Both the position numbers and the translations under genes were made by a program. Under the pieces are notes generated by a model. It saw only the letters and a program-made list of their open reading frames with translations, ran no database searches and had not been told where the DNA came from. This document shows positions 25,052-34,228 of a stretch of DNA of 64,000 nt, piece after piece. The DNA comes from Aureitalea marina (GTDB lineage: Bacteria; Bacteroidota; Bacteroidia; Flavobacteriales; Flavobacteriaceae): contig NZ_MQUB01000001.1 in NCBI RefSeq assembly GCF_002943755.1, positions 434,001 to 498,000 of the forward strand. Direction: 5' to 3'. Every line of letters begins with the position of its first letter. Positions within the stretch are counted from its first letter, which is position 1.

Positions 25052-26446
25052 ATGGCCATCCTTCAACAATATACTAAGGAATTCAAATACAATATCTCCC
25101 TGGCGACCCCAGTGATTCTGGGCATGTTGGGGCATACCTTGGTTGCCTTTATCGACAATATCATGGTTGGGCAGTTGGGTACAGCAGAACTGGCCGCCGT
25201 CTCTTTGGGTAATAGTTTCCTCTTTATTGCCATGTCATTGGGGATAGGATTCTCTACAGCGATCACTCCATTGGTTGCAGAGGCCGATGGGGAGCAAAAT
25301 TTTACTGCAGGGAAATCCTCCTTTAAGCATGGATTATTCTTGTGCACGGTATTGGGGATTGTACTTTTTCTCATGGTCTTGATGGCCAAGCCCTTGATGT
25401 ATGTCATGAACCAGCCTCCCGAGGTGGTCGATCTGGCCATGCCTTACCTCAATCTGGTAGCTATTTCGCTGGTTCCGCTAATCGTTTTCCAGGCTTTTAA
25501 ACAGTGTAGTGACGGTCTGTCCATGACCAGGTACCCCATGTATGCGACCATCCTGGCCAATGTGATCAATGTGATACTAAACTACATTTTCATCTTTGGA
25601 AAGTTTGGAGTTCCTGCATTGGGGATAGTGGGAGCGGCCATTGGAACACTTGCCTCACGTGTGATCATGCTGGCCTATTTATGGTTCCTGATGTCCAAAC
25701 ATTATAAATCCAGGGATTATGTCCGGCATATAAAATTGTTCAAGTTGAGTAAGGCCATGCTGAATAAACTGATCGGTCTGGGATTTCCCTCAGCCCTGCA
25801 AATGTTCTTCGAAGTGGCCATTTTTACAGCGGCCATCTGGTTGTCCGGAATACTGGGTAAAAATCCACAGGCTGCCAATCAGATTGCACTCAACCTTTCT
25901 TCCATGACCTTTATGGTTGCCATGGGTTTCAGTGTAGCTGCTATGGTTAGAGTGGGTAATCAGAAAGGAATGAAGCGGTTTAGAGAGTTACGCCGTATCG
26001 CATTCTCCATCTTCATGGTCACCCTGATCTTCGCGACCTTCTTCGCTTTATTTTTCTTCCTGTTCCGGGAGGAACTGCCCAAATTGTATTTGGACTATGA
26101 CGATAGTGAGAACTTCACAGACAACTATCAGGTGGTGACCATAGCTGCCAAATTGATGTTGGTTGCGGCCATATTCCAGATCAGTGACTCGCTGCAAGTT
26201 GTTGTTTTGGGAGCGCTCAGAGGCATGCAGGATGTTCGTATTCCGACTTTGATCACTTTTTTTGCATATTGGTTGGTCGGATTTCCGCTATCCTTCTACC
26301 TGGGAATGTATACCGAATATGCCAGTTCAGGTATTTGGATGGGCCTGTTGGCGGGATTGAGCACAGCGGCAGTCCTGTTATTTATAAGATTTAACTATCT
26401 TTCGAAGCGAATGATCCGCCTCTCCACCATAGAGGAAGCGGGTTGA
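25052..26446 (+). CDS. MATE-family multidrug/cation antiporter
   Basis: A 464-residue transporter with 12 predicted TM helices in two six-helix halves. MATE hallmarks in the first half are ATPVILGMLGHTLVAFIDNIMVGQLGTAELAA (seen in parts) and the TM2 region GNSFLFIAMSLGIGFSTA; in the second half, LIGLGFPSALQMFFEVAIF. NorM-type MATE proteins expel cationic drugs in exchange for sodium or protons. The two halves are separated by the KLFKLSKAMLNKL loop. Substrates cannot be read from the sequence. A small conserved gene follows 47 bases later. Confidence 0.93.
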   Translation: MAILQQYTKEFKYNISLATPVILGMLGHTLVAFIDNIMVGQLGTAELAAVSLGNSFLFIAMSLGIGFSTAITPLVAEADGEQNFTAGKSSFKHGLFLCTVLGIVLFLMVLMAKPLMYVMNQPPEVVDLAMPYLNLVAISLVPLIVFQAFKQCSDGLSMTRYPMYATILANVINVILNYIFIFGKFGVPALGIVGAAIGTLASRVIMLAYLWFLMSKHYKSRDYVRHIKLFKLSKAMLNKLIGLGFPSALQMFFEVAIFTAAIWLSGILGKNPQAANQIALNLSSMTFMVAMGFSVAAMVRVGNQKGMKRFRELRRIAFSIFMVTLIFATFFALFFFLFREELPKLYLDYDDSENFTDNYQVVTIAAKLMLVAAIFQISDSLQVVVLGALRGMQDVRIPTLITFFAYWLVGFPLSFYLGMYTEYASSGIWMGLLAGLSTAAVLLFIRFNYLSKRMIRLSTIEEAG

Positions 26447-26493
26447 ACTAAAGACCGATCATAAAGGTCATGACACCAACTAATCGAGACCAC

Positions 26494-26724
26494 ATGAAGA
26501 TTCCTAAATTTCTTTTGGGTGATAACACCGACCATCCGGATGCGATTTTTGTGGTGCATACCGAATTTCCCCGATTCATAATCGATCTGACTACGGACGA
26601 AGTGGAATGGCTAGAGGAATTTGATCCTTCCGATCAGCAGGAAGTTGCCGATCAAACTGAGCAATTCATCACGGAAGCTGCCGACTTCTACGATCGTGAG
26701 GTGGATCGATATGCTCATGATTGA
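26494..26724 (+). CDS. Small acidic conserved hypothetical protein
   Basis: A 76-residue soluble acidic protein, MKIPKFLLGDNTDHPDAIF at the N-terminus and DFYDREVDRYAHD at the C-terminus. I recall similar small proteins in flavobacterial genomes next to a PAP2 phosphatase, but no function is known. ATG 26494 matches that start; a codon at 26470 is possible. The gene overlaps the PAP2 gene by 8-14 bases, so translation is probably coupled. Confidence 0.78.
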   Translation: MKIPKFLLGDNTDHPDAIFVVHTEFPRFIIDLTTDEVEWLEEFDPSDQQEVADQTEQFITEAADFYDREVDRYAHD

Positions 26725-27283
26725 TCAATTACTGCAGTACGATACCGATCTTTTTTTGTGGCTGAACAACCTGGGTAAACCTGCCTGGGATGGGTTTTGG
26801 TTATTTGTGACCCACAAGTTCTCTTCTATACCGCTATACCTGATCCTTTTGATACTTATTTACCGACAATTGGGGTGGAAGGCCACCTTGGTTGTGTTGG
26901 TGGCTGCAGCTTTGATGATCACAGCCTCGGACCAATTGGCTAACTTATTCAAATACGGAGTACAGCGTCCCAGACCCTGCAGGGAGGAGGAACTCCAACC
27001 AATTATGCGTTTTGTAGCAGAAGGCTGTGGCCGGTTTGGTTACTATTCCGCTCACGCCTCTAGCTCTATGGCTGCGGCAGTATTCCTGGGGTTGATCCTG
27101 CGCAGATCCTTTTCTTACTTACCTTTTGTACTGCTCTTCTGGGCGGTATCCTTAGGCTATAGCCGGATATATGTTGGTGTCCATTATCCCTTGGATGTGG
27201 TATCGGGTATGGCTATGGGAGGAATATTGGGTTTCTTGTTCTACCGTCTACAGGAATGGGGTCAAAGCCGGATCACTTCCTGA
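26717..27283 (+). CDS. PAP2-family membrane phosphatase
   Basis: A membrane phosphatase of 188-190 residues (start ATG 26717 or 26711) with the three PAP2 motifs: KYGVQRPRP (K-x6-RP), YYSAHASSS (the PSGH-type motif with catalytic His, here SAHA) and SRIYVGVHYPLDVVSG (SRx5Hx3D). Five to six TM helices are visible. Likely substrates are phosphatidic acid, undecaprenyl pyrophosphate or lipid A phosphates; the last two fit the lipid-linked sugar operon lying convergently downstream. Its stop overlaps the stop of that operon's last gene by 11 bases. Confidence 0.92.
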   Translation: MIDQLLQYDTDLFLWLNNLGKPAWDGFWLFVTHKFSSIPLYLILLILIYRQLGWKATLVVLVAAALMITASDQLANLFKYGVQRPRPCREEELQPIMRFVAEGCGRFGYYSAHASSSMAAAVFLGLILRRSFSYLPFVLLFWAVSLGYSRIYVGVHYPLDVVSGMAMGGILGFLFYRLQEWGQSRITS

Positions 27284-28904
27284 TCAAATAGAGATCCCTG
27301 TACAAGCGGGGTTTATGCCCACTCTCACCTGGAGCTTTCGGGTTCATGTCGTAGCGCATCACTTTTTCGATCTGATAATCGCCAAAGGTGTTTTGGAAAT
27401 CTGGGAGATTTTCTTCTGCGATCAGTACTCCAAAGGTTCTTTCTTCCGGGATCTGAATTGTTCCCTCCTTGTTGAGAACTGGTATAGGATTTCCATAGGC
27501 CCATATCAATTCTGGTGTAAATCCACCGAATTCATATACCGGTAGGTCGTCATTCTCGGCTTGCCACTGGTTGAGTTCTTCAAGGCTCCGGAATTCGGGG
27601 TTAACGGTTAGCGTATTGGCCAGCGGTAGCCCCAGACACATCACGGCTATGATCAGACCTATGCTCCAATAGAAGGTTCCTCGCACATTCTTCTTAAGAA
27701 GATTCTTCCAGATCATCCATCCTATTATTAACAGGGCTATGGACAAACTAACAAACCAGAACCACTGTCCATCCAGATTATCGCCGAGGAGGAGATAGCC
27801 TCCAAGAGGAAATAAAAATCCAATGCTACCCACTATCCCAAAATGGAGATAGACCGGGAGTTTTTCCCAAGGATTCTTAACAAGGGCAAATCGTCTGAAC
27901 AAATACTCCAGGTACATGGCTGTATTCAAGGCCAAGGGGATCAACACAGGTAACAGATATCGGGATTTCTTCTCTGGGATCACGGATAATAATACAACAG
28001 AAGCTATAGTCCAAATGAAGCTGAATTTGTACAATTGCTTATCCCAGACCTTGTCTTTCAGATAGGGAAAGAGCAATCCGACGAAGGCCGGCACTGTCCA
28101 CAATCCACTTTGAGTGAAAAAACTCCAGTAATAGTAGAATGGTCTCACATTATAACCGGTCCAGTTGGCCGTTTCCCTTCTGGTGATCATTTCGACGGCT
28201 TCCCGATCAAAGAAATAGGTATAGGCATACCACCATCCGGAAAGTACAATAGCGACCAAAGTAGATACCAGTAGAGGCAGCCACATTTTCCGCAATCCCT
28301 TAAAGCGGTATGTCCACCCAAAGGCGATCATAAATGGCAACCAAAGTGCATAGAGAGACACGGGCCCCTTACTCATAAAAGAACAACCGATAAAGATCCC
28401 AGCCAAAAGACTATCCGTCCAGATCCTTTTGGAATCCGTAAATAGCCTTACGATTCTGTCTGTAGCCAGTATCATAAATCCATGGGTAAAGATGTCCCAT
28501 TGTCCGTTTCGCCCGGAAAAGATGACATAGAAGGAGGTGGCCAGGACCAGGGAAGCCACAAAAGCAAAGCCTTGATCTTTCCCTAACCGCAAGACAGTTT
28601 TGTAAAATGTCAGTACCAGTATTAAGCTCATAATGGCCGCTGGAAGCCTGTTGGCGATCATGCTTTTCATGCCAAAGGCCGCGGCAGATATAGCTGTTAT
28701 CCAGGTAGGTAGAGGCGGTTTTTGGTAGCGCGGTTCCCCATTCAGGGTAGTCAGGATCCAATGATCATCGACCAGCATTTCCCGTGCTGTTACAAAATTC
28801 CTGGCCTCCATGATATTGATGTAGATGGCATCCAGATTCACAAAGAAGATCCCCAGGCAGGTAAAAACCAGTAGTATGATATGTGCTTTATCCGGTTTAT
28901 GCAT
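27273..28904 (-). CDS. ArnT-like glycosyltransferase (GT39/GT83 family)
   Basis: A 543-residue integral membrane glycosyltransferase. The N-terminal half has about ten TM helices, with the first periplasmic loop carrying the acidic pair in INIMEARNFVTAREML and WILTTLNGEPRYQKPPLPTW, as in ArnT/PMT enzymes that use undecaprenyl-phosphate sugars. The periplasmic C-terminus (about 120 residues) lies after the last TM. ATG 28904 (MHKPDKAHI) overlaps the previous gene by eight bases and is preferred over TTG 28922. With its two upstream partners it probably decorates lipid A or another envelope glycan. The acceptor is unknown. Confidence 0.88.
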   Translation of the reverse strand: MHKPDKAHIILLVFTCLGIFFVNLDAIYINIMEARNFVTAREMLVDDHWILTTLNGEPRYQKPPLPTWITAISAAAFGMKSMIANRLPAAIMSLILVLTFYKTVLRLGKDQGFAFVASLVLATSFYVIFSGRNGQWDIFTHGFMILATDRIVRLFTDSKRIWTDSLLAGIFIGCSFMSKGPVSLYALWLPFMIAFGWTYRFKGLRKMWLPLLVSTLVAIVLSGWWYAYTYFFDREAVEMITRRETANWTGYNVRPFYYYWSFFTQSGLWTVPAFVGLLFPYLKDKVWDKQLYKFSFIWTIASVVLLSVIPEKKSRYLLPVLIPLALNTAMYLEYLFRRFALVKNPWEKLPVYLHFGIVGSIGFLFPLGGYLLLGDNLDGQWFWFVSLSIALLIIGWMIWKNLLKKNVRGTFYWSIGLIIAVMCLGLPLANTLTVNPEFRSLEELNQWQAENDDLPVYEFGGFTPELIWAYGNPIPVLNKEGTIQIPEERTFGVLIAEENLPDFQNTFGDYQIEKVMRYDMNPKAPGESGHKPRLYRDLYLIRK

Positions 28905-29523
28905 TTCGCTCTCTTTTACCAATAATGATGTTTCGCAGATAGACGATCAGTCCGGCTCCATGCCCGATAAAGAGAACAGGGTCTCTTCGGATTATCGCAT
29001 AGATCAGTATCAATGATGCCCCTGCCACACTCAAACGCCAGAAACCAAGTGGCAATTGCGATTCCCCTGTTCTTTCCGAATAGATCCATTGGTAAATAAA
29101 GCGAAAGGTGAAGGTGACCTGGGAAACGATACCCAATATCATTAACCAAAGTGGAATGTCCTGATTGTTCCACAACTGGTACAGGTCGTATTCCCCATTG
29201 TTGTACCCATAGATCACGATGGCTATTGGGAATACCAGCAGGAAGATGCGAAACCAAAGTGGGGATTTCTGCCATTCCCCTTGTAATTGCAAATTCCGGA
29301 TATAAATGAAATAGGTCAGGGTCTGTCCCAGCATAATGGCTAAGTCGTCCCTTAGGTAACCATAGACAAAGAGCAGAAATGAGGCAAGTAAACTAAGCTT
29401 CCAAAATAGGGAAGGGGTGATGATGCGCTTGCTCTTCTCGGACATGATCCATTGGACCAATAATCTTCCTGAGAAGAGAGCCTGGGCCAGGAATCCAATT
29501 CCGTAAATCAGCCAGTCGCTCAT
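28897..29523 (-). CDS. LAB_N membrane protein (lipid-A-disaccharide synthase N-terminal-like)
   Basis: A 208-residue protein with six TM helices in two similar halves, FLAQALFSGRLLVQWIMSEKS and IVSQVTFTFRFIYQWIYSER (second half about residue 130), the tandem LAB_N/PQ-loop pattern. Despite the name it has no acyl- or glycosyltransferase motifs. It sits between a polyprenyl-phosphate sugar synthase and an ArnT-like transferase, with overlaps of four and eight bases, so it probably serves the same pathway, perhaps as a lipid carrier flippase. That role is inference from context. Confidence 0.85.
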   Translation of the reverse strand: MSDWLIYGIGFLAQALFSGRLLVQWIMSEKSKRIITPSLFWKLSLLASFLLFVYGYLRDDLAIMLGQTLTYFIYIRNLQLQGEWQKSPLWFRIFLLVFPIAIVIYGYNNGEYDLYQLWNNQDIPLWLMILGIVSQVTFTFRFIYQWIYSERTGESQLPLGFWRLSVAGASLILIYAIIRRDPVLFIGHGAGLIVYLRNIIIGKRERNA

Positions 29524-30230
29524 CCGCGAACTTTGATTTCGTAATTAATGTATTTGCGTTTCATCCAGAGGTAGGCGAAACAATCAGATAATGGACCTAG
29601 AAGTCGGTTCCAAAGGCCAAATTTGGCCGTCCCGGCTATCCTGGGATAATGCCGAACCGGGATTTGAATGATCTTTCCTTCCTGTAAAAGTATCATGGCG
29701 GGAAGAAAGCGATGTAAACCCCTGAACATGGGTATGCGCTTGGCGTAATCCGATTTGATCACTTTGAGCGGACAGCCAGTATCGTCCATGCCGTCATGGG
29801 TAAAGGCCCTTCGGATGCCATTGGCGATCTTAGAACTCATATTCTTTACAAATGAGTCTTTGCGATCTGCCCGAACCCCGGTTACCAAGTCGTAGGGACC
29901 GATCTGTTCCAGAAGGAGATTGAAGTCTTCCGGGTTAGTCTGCAGATCGGCATCAATATACCCCAAGAGTGGAGTGTCTACTTCGTCAAATCCGGCTTTG
30001 ATGGCCGCACTAAGACCGCGGTTCTCGACAAAACTCACATAAGTAAAATCCGGCTGCCTTTTGCAAATCTCCTTGATCAGGGCTTCGCTATTGTCCGAAG
30101 ATCCGTCATTGACTAATAAGATCTTGGCTTTCTTTGAAGAATTTGGTAAGAAATCGGCCAGAGTTTCCTCTAAACGGGAGAGATTTTCCTCCTCGTTGTA
30201 AACCGGGACGATGATGGTGAATTCGTACAT
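29520..30230 (-). CDS. ArnC/DPM-like GT2 glycosyltransferase
   Basis: A 236-residue GT-A enzyme that probably moves a sugar from a nucleotide to undecaprenyl phosphate. Seen: TIIVPVYNEEENLSRL at the N-terminus, VNDGSSDNS, the metal-binding YIDADLQTNPED, and DDTGCPLKVIK, which resembles the ArnC/DPM acceptor region. Unlike ArnC it lacks two C-terminal TM helices, so the membrane part may be provided by the LAB_N protein next door. ATG 30230 is preferred over the TTG codon before it. It is the first gene of the three-gene operon. Confidence 0.9.
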   Translation of the reverse strand: MYEFTIIVPVYNEEENLSRLEETLADFLPNSSKKAKILLVNDGSSDNSEALIKEICKRQPDFTYVSFVENRGLSAAIKAGFDEVDTPLLGYIDADLQTNPEDFNLLLEQIGPYDLVTGVRADRKDSFVKNMSSKIANGIRRAFTHDGMDDTGCPLKVIKSDYAKRIPMFRGLHRFLPAMILLQEGKIIQIPVRHYPRIAGTAKFGLWNRLLGPLSDCFAYLWMKRKYINYEIKVRG

Positions 30231-30336
30231 CAACAGCTTGGCGATTGTTTGTGCAAAAGTATTTCTTTTTTAAAGAATGAAACTTAATTAATGTCCATGA
30301 ATAAAAATGTGTTTATTTTGCGCTCAAAGTCTTGTT

Positions 30337-31278
30337 ATGAAGGTATTGATTACCGGTGCAGCCGGATTTATCGGCTCGCATACGGCCGAGCGATTTAAGG
30401 ACATGGGTCATGAAGTTATCGCTATAGATAATTTCTCTGATTACTACGACGTCCAACTGAAGGAGCGCAATGCTTCAACCCTCTCAAAGCGAGGTATTGA
30501 AGTTAGCCGATTGGACCTGCGTTACGATCCATTGGATCAGTTGGTCTCTGACTGCCATATGATCGTACATTTTGCAGCTCAACCCGGAATCTCGGCCAGT
30601 TGTACTTTTGAGCAATACTTGACCAATAATGTGATCGCGACTCAACGCTTATTGACTGCGATCGAACCATTGCAAGACAAGCCGTACTTCATCAATATTG
30701 CAACTTCCTCTATCTATGGTCTTCATGCCACCATGACGGAGGACCAGGCTCCATTACCAGCTTCCTGGTATGGGGTGACCAAGTTAGGTGCCGAGCAGTT
30801 GGTTTTGGCATACAGCAGAAGAGGCTTACTTCGTGGATGTTCCGTGAGGCTGTATTCTGTATACGGTCCCAGAGAGCGTCCGGACAAGTTGTATACCCGT
30901 CTTATTGCCGCCGGGTTAAAAGATGAGGTTTTCCCGCTTTACGAAGGCAGCGAAAAGCACCTCAGGAGCTTTACCTATGTGTCCGATATAGTTGATGGGA
31001 TTGTGAGTATAATCGACAGGGAAGAAATCTGCAATGGCGAGATCTTTAACCTGGGTACGGAAGAAGAGAACACTACAGCTACCGGGATAGCCGTTGTGGA
31101 GGAATTGTTGGGTAAAACCATCCGCAAGGAAATAACCCCACCGAGGCCGGGTGATCAGGCTAGAACCTGTGCCAATATTGATAAGGCGCGTCGGCTGTTA
31201 GATTACGATCCTAAAACGACGCTGCATCAAGGACTACAGAAGCAGATCGATTGGTATCGTGAGAGTTTTCTCAACTGA
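30337..31278 (+). CDS. NAD-dependent sugar epimerase (UDP-glucuronate 4-epimerase-like)
   Basis: A 313-residue extended SDR enzyme with the NAD-binding GAAGFIGSH, the FAAQPGI(S)ASC segment typical of UDP-glucuronate 4-epimerases, catalytic SSIYG and YGVTK (Ser and Y-x3-K), and substrate-side LYSVYGPRERPD. The normal signature near the PGV position is kept. It may supply UDP-galacturonate. The gene diverges from the ArnC-like gene and converges on meaB with an eight-base overlap. ATG 30337 is preferred because the longer frame covers the TATTTTG (30315-30321) promoter-like sequence. Confidence 0.85.
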   Translation: MKVLITGAAGFIGSHTAERFKDMGHEVIAIDNFSDYYDVQLKERNASTLSKRGIEVSRLDLRYDPLDQLVSDCHMIVHFAAQPGISASCTFEQYLTNNVIATQRLLTAIEPLQDKPYFINIATSSIYGLHATMTEDQAPLPASWYGVTKLGAEQLVLAYSRRGLLRGCSVRLYSVYGPRERPDKLYTRLIAAGLKDEVFPLYEGSEKHLRSFTYVSDIVDGIVSIIDREEICNGEIFNLGTEEENTTATGIAVVEELLGKTIRKEITPPRPGDQARTCANIDKARRLLDYDPKTTLHQGLQKQIDWYRESFLN

Positions 31279-32356
31279 TCGTGGCTAATTGTAGCAAGTA
31301 GTTGGCCGCTGCAAATGGAGTGGTCTTATTCTGTTCCATCAAGCTCATTTGTTCGTCCAGGGCTTCTTTTATACCGGGATGATCAAAAAAACGTTGTTGC
31401 AGGCTATCCTGTATGGTCTGCATCAGCCAATAGCGGTTCTGTTCCTTCCTTTTTTGTTCAAAATATCCATTGTCACGGACCAGCTCGATATAATTGCAGA
31501 TCACATCCCAGACTTCCTCTATGCCCTGGTTCTTCAGTGAACTACATGTAAACGCTTTGGGAGTCCACCCACTGGCCTTTTGTGGATATAGGTGGAGTGC
31601 CCGATTGAATTCGGTTTTCGCCAGTTTTGCAGCTTTGACATTTTCGCTGTCTGCTTTATTGATCACAATGGCATCTGCCATTTCCATGATCCCCCGTTTA
31701 ATACCCTGCAATTCATCACCTGCTCCGGCCAACTTCATCAAGAGGAAAAAATCGGTCATGGAGTGTACCGCAGTCTCACTTTGTCCTACGCCAACGGTTT
31801 CTATCAGGATCACATCATAACCCGCAGCTTCGCATAGTAAAATGGTTTCCCTTGTCTTTTGTGCAACCCCACCCAATGAAGTGCCGCTGGCACTGGGACG
31901 GATAAAGGCCTGGGGCTGTTTGACCAATTCTTCCATTCGGGTCTTATCTCCTAGTATACTGCCCTTGCTCAGGCTACTACTGGGATCTACCGCGAGAACA
32001 GCCAGCTTGTGGCCCTGGCCCACCAATTGTAAGCCCAGTTGTTCGATAAAGGAACTTTTACCGACCCCTGGTACACCGGTTATTCCAATACGAACAGAAC
32101 GATTGGTATGGGCTAAACAGGCTTCTATTACTTGCCGAGCCTGGTCCTGGTGCTTGGCGGCTTTACTCTCGATAAGGGTTATGGCCCGGCTGAGCCTGGT
32201 TTGATCACCTGCTAAAATTCCCTGGACAAGTTCTTCCGTCGTAGCCGATCTTCGTCTTCGGGATATTAATTGCTTAGCCACATCCGGACTGCTGTGCGCG
32301 GGTTGGGGAATACCCTCTTTTTCCGATAGGGCCTTGGATTTGGATTGCTTTTTCAT
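31271..32356 (-). CDS. meaB: Methylmalonyl-CoA mutase-associated GTPase MeaB
   Basis: A 361-residue G3E-family P-loop GTPase that chaperones adenosylcobalamin delivery to, and repair of, methylmalonyl-CoA mutase. Walker A is GVPGVGKSS, followed by DPSSSLSKGSILGDKTRM, the switch region PSASGTSLGGVAQKTRE, ETVGVGQSE (Walker B region) and the base-specificity NKAD. The C-terminal dimerisation arm ends QMSLMEQNKTTPFAAANYLL. An unusual 35-residue basic/serine-rich N-terminal extension precedes the domain. The mutB partner is not in the window; IcmF carries its own G-domain, so this one probably serves a separate mutase. Confidence 0.93.
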   Translation of the reverse strand: MKKQSKSKALSEKEGIPQPAHSSPDVAKQLISRRRRSATTEELVQGILAGDQTRLSRAITLIESKAAKHQDQARQVIEACLAHTNRSVRIGITGVPGVGKSSFIEQLGLQLVGQGHKLAVLAVDPSSSLSKGSILGDKTRMEELVKQPQAFIRPSASGTSLGGVAQKTRETILLCEAAGYDVILIETVGVGQSETAVHSMTDFFLLMKLAGAGDELQGIKRGIMEMADAIVINKADSENVKAAKLAKTEFNRALHLYPQKASGWTPKAFTCSSLKNQGIEEVWDVICNYIELVRDNGYFEQKRKEQNRYWLMQTIQDSLQQRFFDHPGIKEALDEQMSLMEQNKTTPFAAANYLLQLATIS

Positions 32357-32401
32357 CGATGCAGAAACAGGCGAATGTTGTCTACACGAAGATAATTCAA
32401 T

Positions 32402-32974
32402 TTAATCGATGGCAATAGTAACAGGTACTGCTGTCTGATCCCATCTGAAGTCCATGATCACATTTCCACCAACCTCTGTGAGCTCGATCGTGAAATCCAC
32501 GGTCACAAAATCGACCATGACGGGAGGGACTTCAACCACCACTACATCGTACTCAGTCTCCCTCGACGCCTTTCCACTCGGTGCACTAACTCCCCATTCA
32601 TACATCTTGGAATTGAACATGACCTCCCACATATCCTTTCCCGGGAGGGTCCAGAGGGTGTACTCACCAGCCGGCAATGACTGGTCGCCTATGGTCAGAT
32701 CTGTATTGGTCACAAAACGGGTGGGTTCATTCGCACCGGTCCTCCACACCTCGTCGTAAGGAACTAACTCTCCAAATATCAACCGGTCCTTTTTAGACGG
32801 ACTACAGTAGTACACGTCTATAGTGGTCTCTTCTACCGTGATATGAACTTCGGTTTCCGGACTGTGCTTTTTGGTTTGGTTCTTCATAATGGGCCAAGCC
32901 ACAAATTTGAATAGCAGGAAGCCCAGGATTAGTACACCGACGATCCAAACTAGAATTTTGACGGTTTTGTTCAT
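32402..32974 (-). CDS. DUF2911 membrane-anchored protein
   Basis: A 190-residue protein with one N-terminal TM helix (ILVWIVGVLILGFLLFKFVAWPI) and a periplasmic DUF2911 domain. Family marks are YCSPSKKDRLIFGELVPYDEVWRTGANEPT, given here as KDRLIFGELVPYDEVWRTG plus ANEPT, and AGEYTLWTLPG. DUF2911 proteins are abundant in Bacteroidetes and have no known activity. Here the usual cleavable signal is replaced by an apparent anchor. The gene lies 45 bases upstream of meaB in the same direction and diverges from the first ECF operon. Confidence 0.85.
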   Translation of the reverse strand: MNKTVKILVWIVGVLILGFLLFKFVAWPIMKNQTKKHSPETEVHITVEETTIDVYYCSPSKKDRLIFGELVPYDEVWRTGANEPTRFVTNTDLTIGDQSLPAGEYTLWTLPGKDMWEVMFNSKMYEWGVSAPSGKASRETEYDVVVVEVPPVMVDFVTVDFTIELTEVGGNVIMDFRWDQTAVPVTIAID

Positions 32975-33047
32975 GGACGAAGTATTGTGTTCTTGGTTGA
33001 TTATCAGTATTATTTAAAGTTAGTCAAATTTTTTCGTGCACATTTGC

Positions 33048-33070
33048 AACAAGCCCTTTTTTGTGTCGTC
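33048..33070 (+). promoter_or_regulatory. Candidate ECF-type promoter, operon 1
   Basis: AAC (33048-33050), 16 bases, CGTC (33067-33070). This matches the general ECF pattern (AAC at -35, CGT at -10) and lies 35 bases before the sigma gene. The second ECF operon has the same arrangement, which supports autoregulation. Confidence 0.4.
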
Positions 33071-33105
33071 TTTAAACCGAACAGCAACCAAAAAAAACCA
33101 TCAAA

Positions 33106-33648
33106 TTGTCTGATCTGTTACTTGTTGAGCAGTGTAAGCAAAACAACCGCAAAGCGCAAATGGCACTATATCGCCAGTATTGTGACGGGATGTTCGTCAT
33201 TGCCAATAGGTATATGAAGGACGCAGCAGCGGCAGAAGATGCCATGCAGGATGCCTTCATCAAGGCTTTTTCCAGGATGCACCAGTTTAAAGGGGACGTC
33301 ACCTTTGGTGCCTGGCTAAAGCGGATCGTGATCAACACCTGTCTTGACCAGATCAAGGCGCGCAAGGTGGACCTGTATGCGATCAATGAAGAAGTGTTGT
33401 CCCAGGCAGACGAGGACGATTGGCAGGTAGACGACGAGACTTCGGTCCCGGAGATCATGCAAGCCATCGAAGAATTGCCGGAGCAATACCGAGTAGTGGT
33501 AAAGATGTTTTTGCTGGAAGGTTATGACCATTCCGAGATCGCTGATGTATTAGGTATTTCGGAAAGTGCCTCCAGGACAAACCTCTACCGCGGAAAACAA
33601 AAATTACAGCAAACGTTAAATCACCTGCGTTATGGGACGGGATATTAG
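33106..33648 (+). CDS. ECF RNA polymerase sigma factor 1
   Basis: A 180-residue sigma-70 family protein with region 2 (MALYRQYCDGMFVIANRYMKD, split as MALYRQYCDGMF and VIANRYMKDAAAAEDAMQD, then GDVTFGAWLKRIVINTCLD) and region 4 (LPEQYRVVVKMFLLEGYDHSE followed by IADVLGISESASRTNLYRGK). ECF factors direct polymerase to stress or envelope genes. The start is TTG 33106: an in-frame stop (TAA 33073) lies upstream and the first ATG is 18 codons in, inside region 2. It overlaps the putative anti-sigma gene by 17 bases. Confidence 0.92.
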   Translation: MSDLLLVEQCKQNNRKAQMALYRQYCDGMFVIANRYMKDAAAAEDAMQDAFIKAFSRMHQFKGDVTFGAWLKRIVINTCLDQIKARKVDLYAINEEVLSQADEDDWQVDDETSVPEIMQAIEELPEQYRVVVKMFLLEGYDHSEIADVLGISESASRTNLYRGKQKLQQTLNHLRYGTGY

Positions 33649-34228
33649 AGATTTATTGAAGGATTACGAAGCCCCGAAGACAGAGATGTCCAAGGGACAC
33701 GAGGCCAGGTTCGAAGCCAGGCTGGCAGCAGAACTAGGCCAAAAGCAGAAGCCATCATTTTTATGGTTGAAGGTGGCTGCAGTGGCAATCGTCTTCTTTT
33801 CCCTGGGTTATTTCGGATATCAGCAATTGGGGAATCAGCAAGAAGTTGATCCGATCATAGCTGATGTAGAGCAGCCAACAACGGAAGTTGTTGACCCTGA
33901 AAAACAGATCACCCTGGGTGATATTTCTCCGGACTTGAAGAAGATAGAGGATTTTTACACCAACGGGATCAATCTGCAATTGGCCTCCCTGGAAGAAGAT
34001 GACGAGAACAAAGAACTTATCGACGGTTATTTACAGCGCTTGGATGAGCTGAATGTCGAATACAATACCCTGAATGAAGAATTGAATAAGGTTGGGCCCA
34101 CAGAGGCAACCATCACTGCCTTAGTCGATAACCTGCAGCTGAGATTGGAATTGCTGTTCCGATTAAAGAACAAATTAAAAGAACTAAAAGACACAAACAA
34201 TGAGCAACTTATTGATATGCAAGCGTAG
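33632..34228 (+). CDS. Putative membrane anti-sigma factor, operon 1
   Basis: A 198-residue protein with a charged cytoplasmic N-terminus of about 45 residues, one TM helix (FLWLKVAAVAIVFFSLGYFGY), and a mainly helical, acidic periplasmic domain ending in a leucine-rich coiled coil (NLQLRLELLFRLKNKLKEL). No zinc HxxxCxxC signature is present, so it is not a ZAS protein. Its role is inferred from position: its start overlaps the sigma gene by 17 bases, and its end overlaps the next gene by 29. The same layout is seen in operon 2. Confidence 0.7.
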   Translation: MGRDIRDLLKDYEAPKTEMSKGHEARFEARLAAELGQKQKPSFLWLKVAAVAIVFFSLGYFGYQQLGNQQEVDPIIADVEQPTTEVVDPEKQITLGDISPDLKKIEDFYTNGINLQLASLEEDDENKELIDGYLQRLDELNVEYNTLNEELNKVGPTEATITALVDNLQLRLELLFRLKNKLKELKDTNNEQLIDMQA

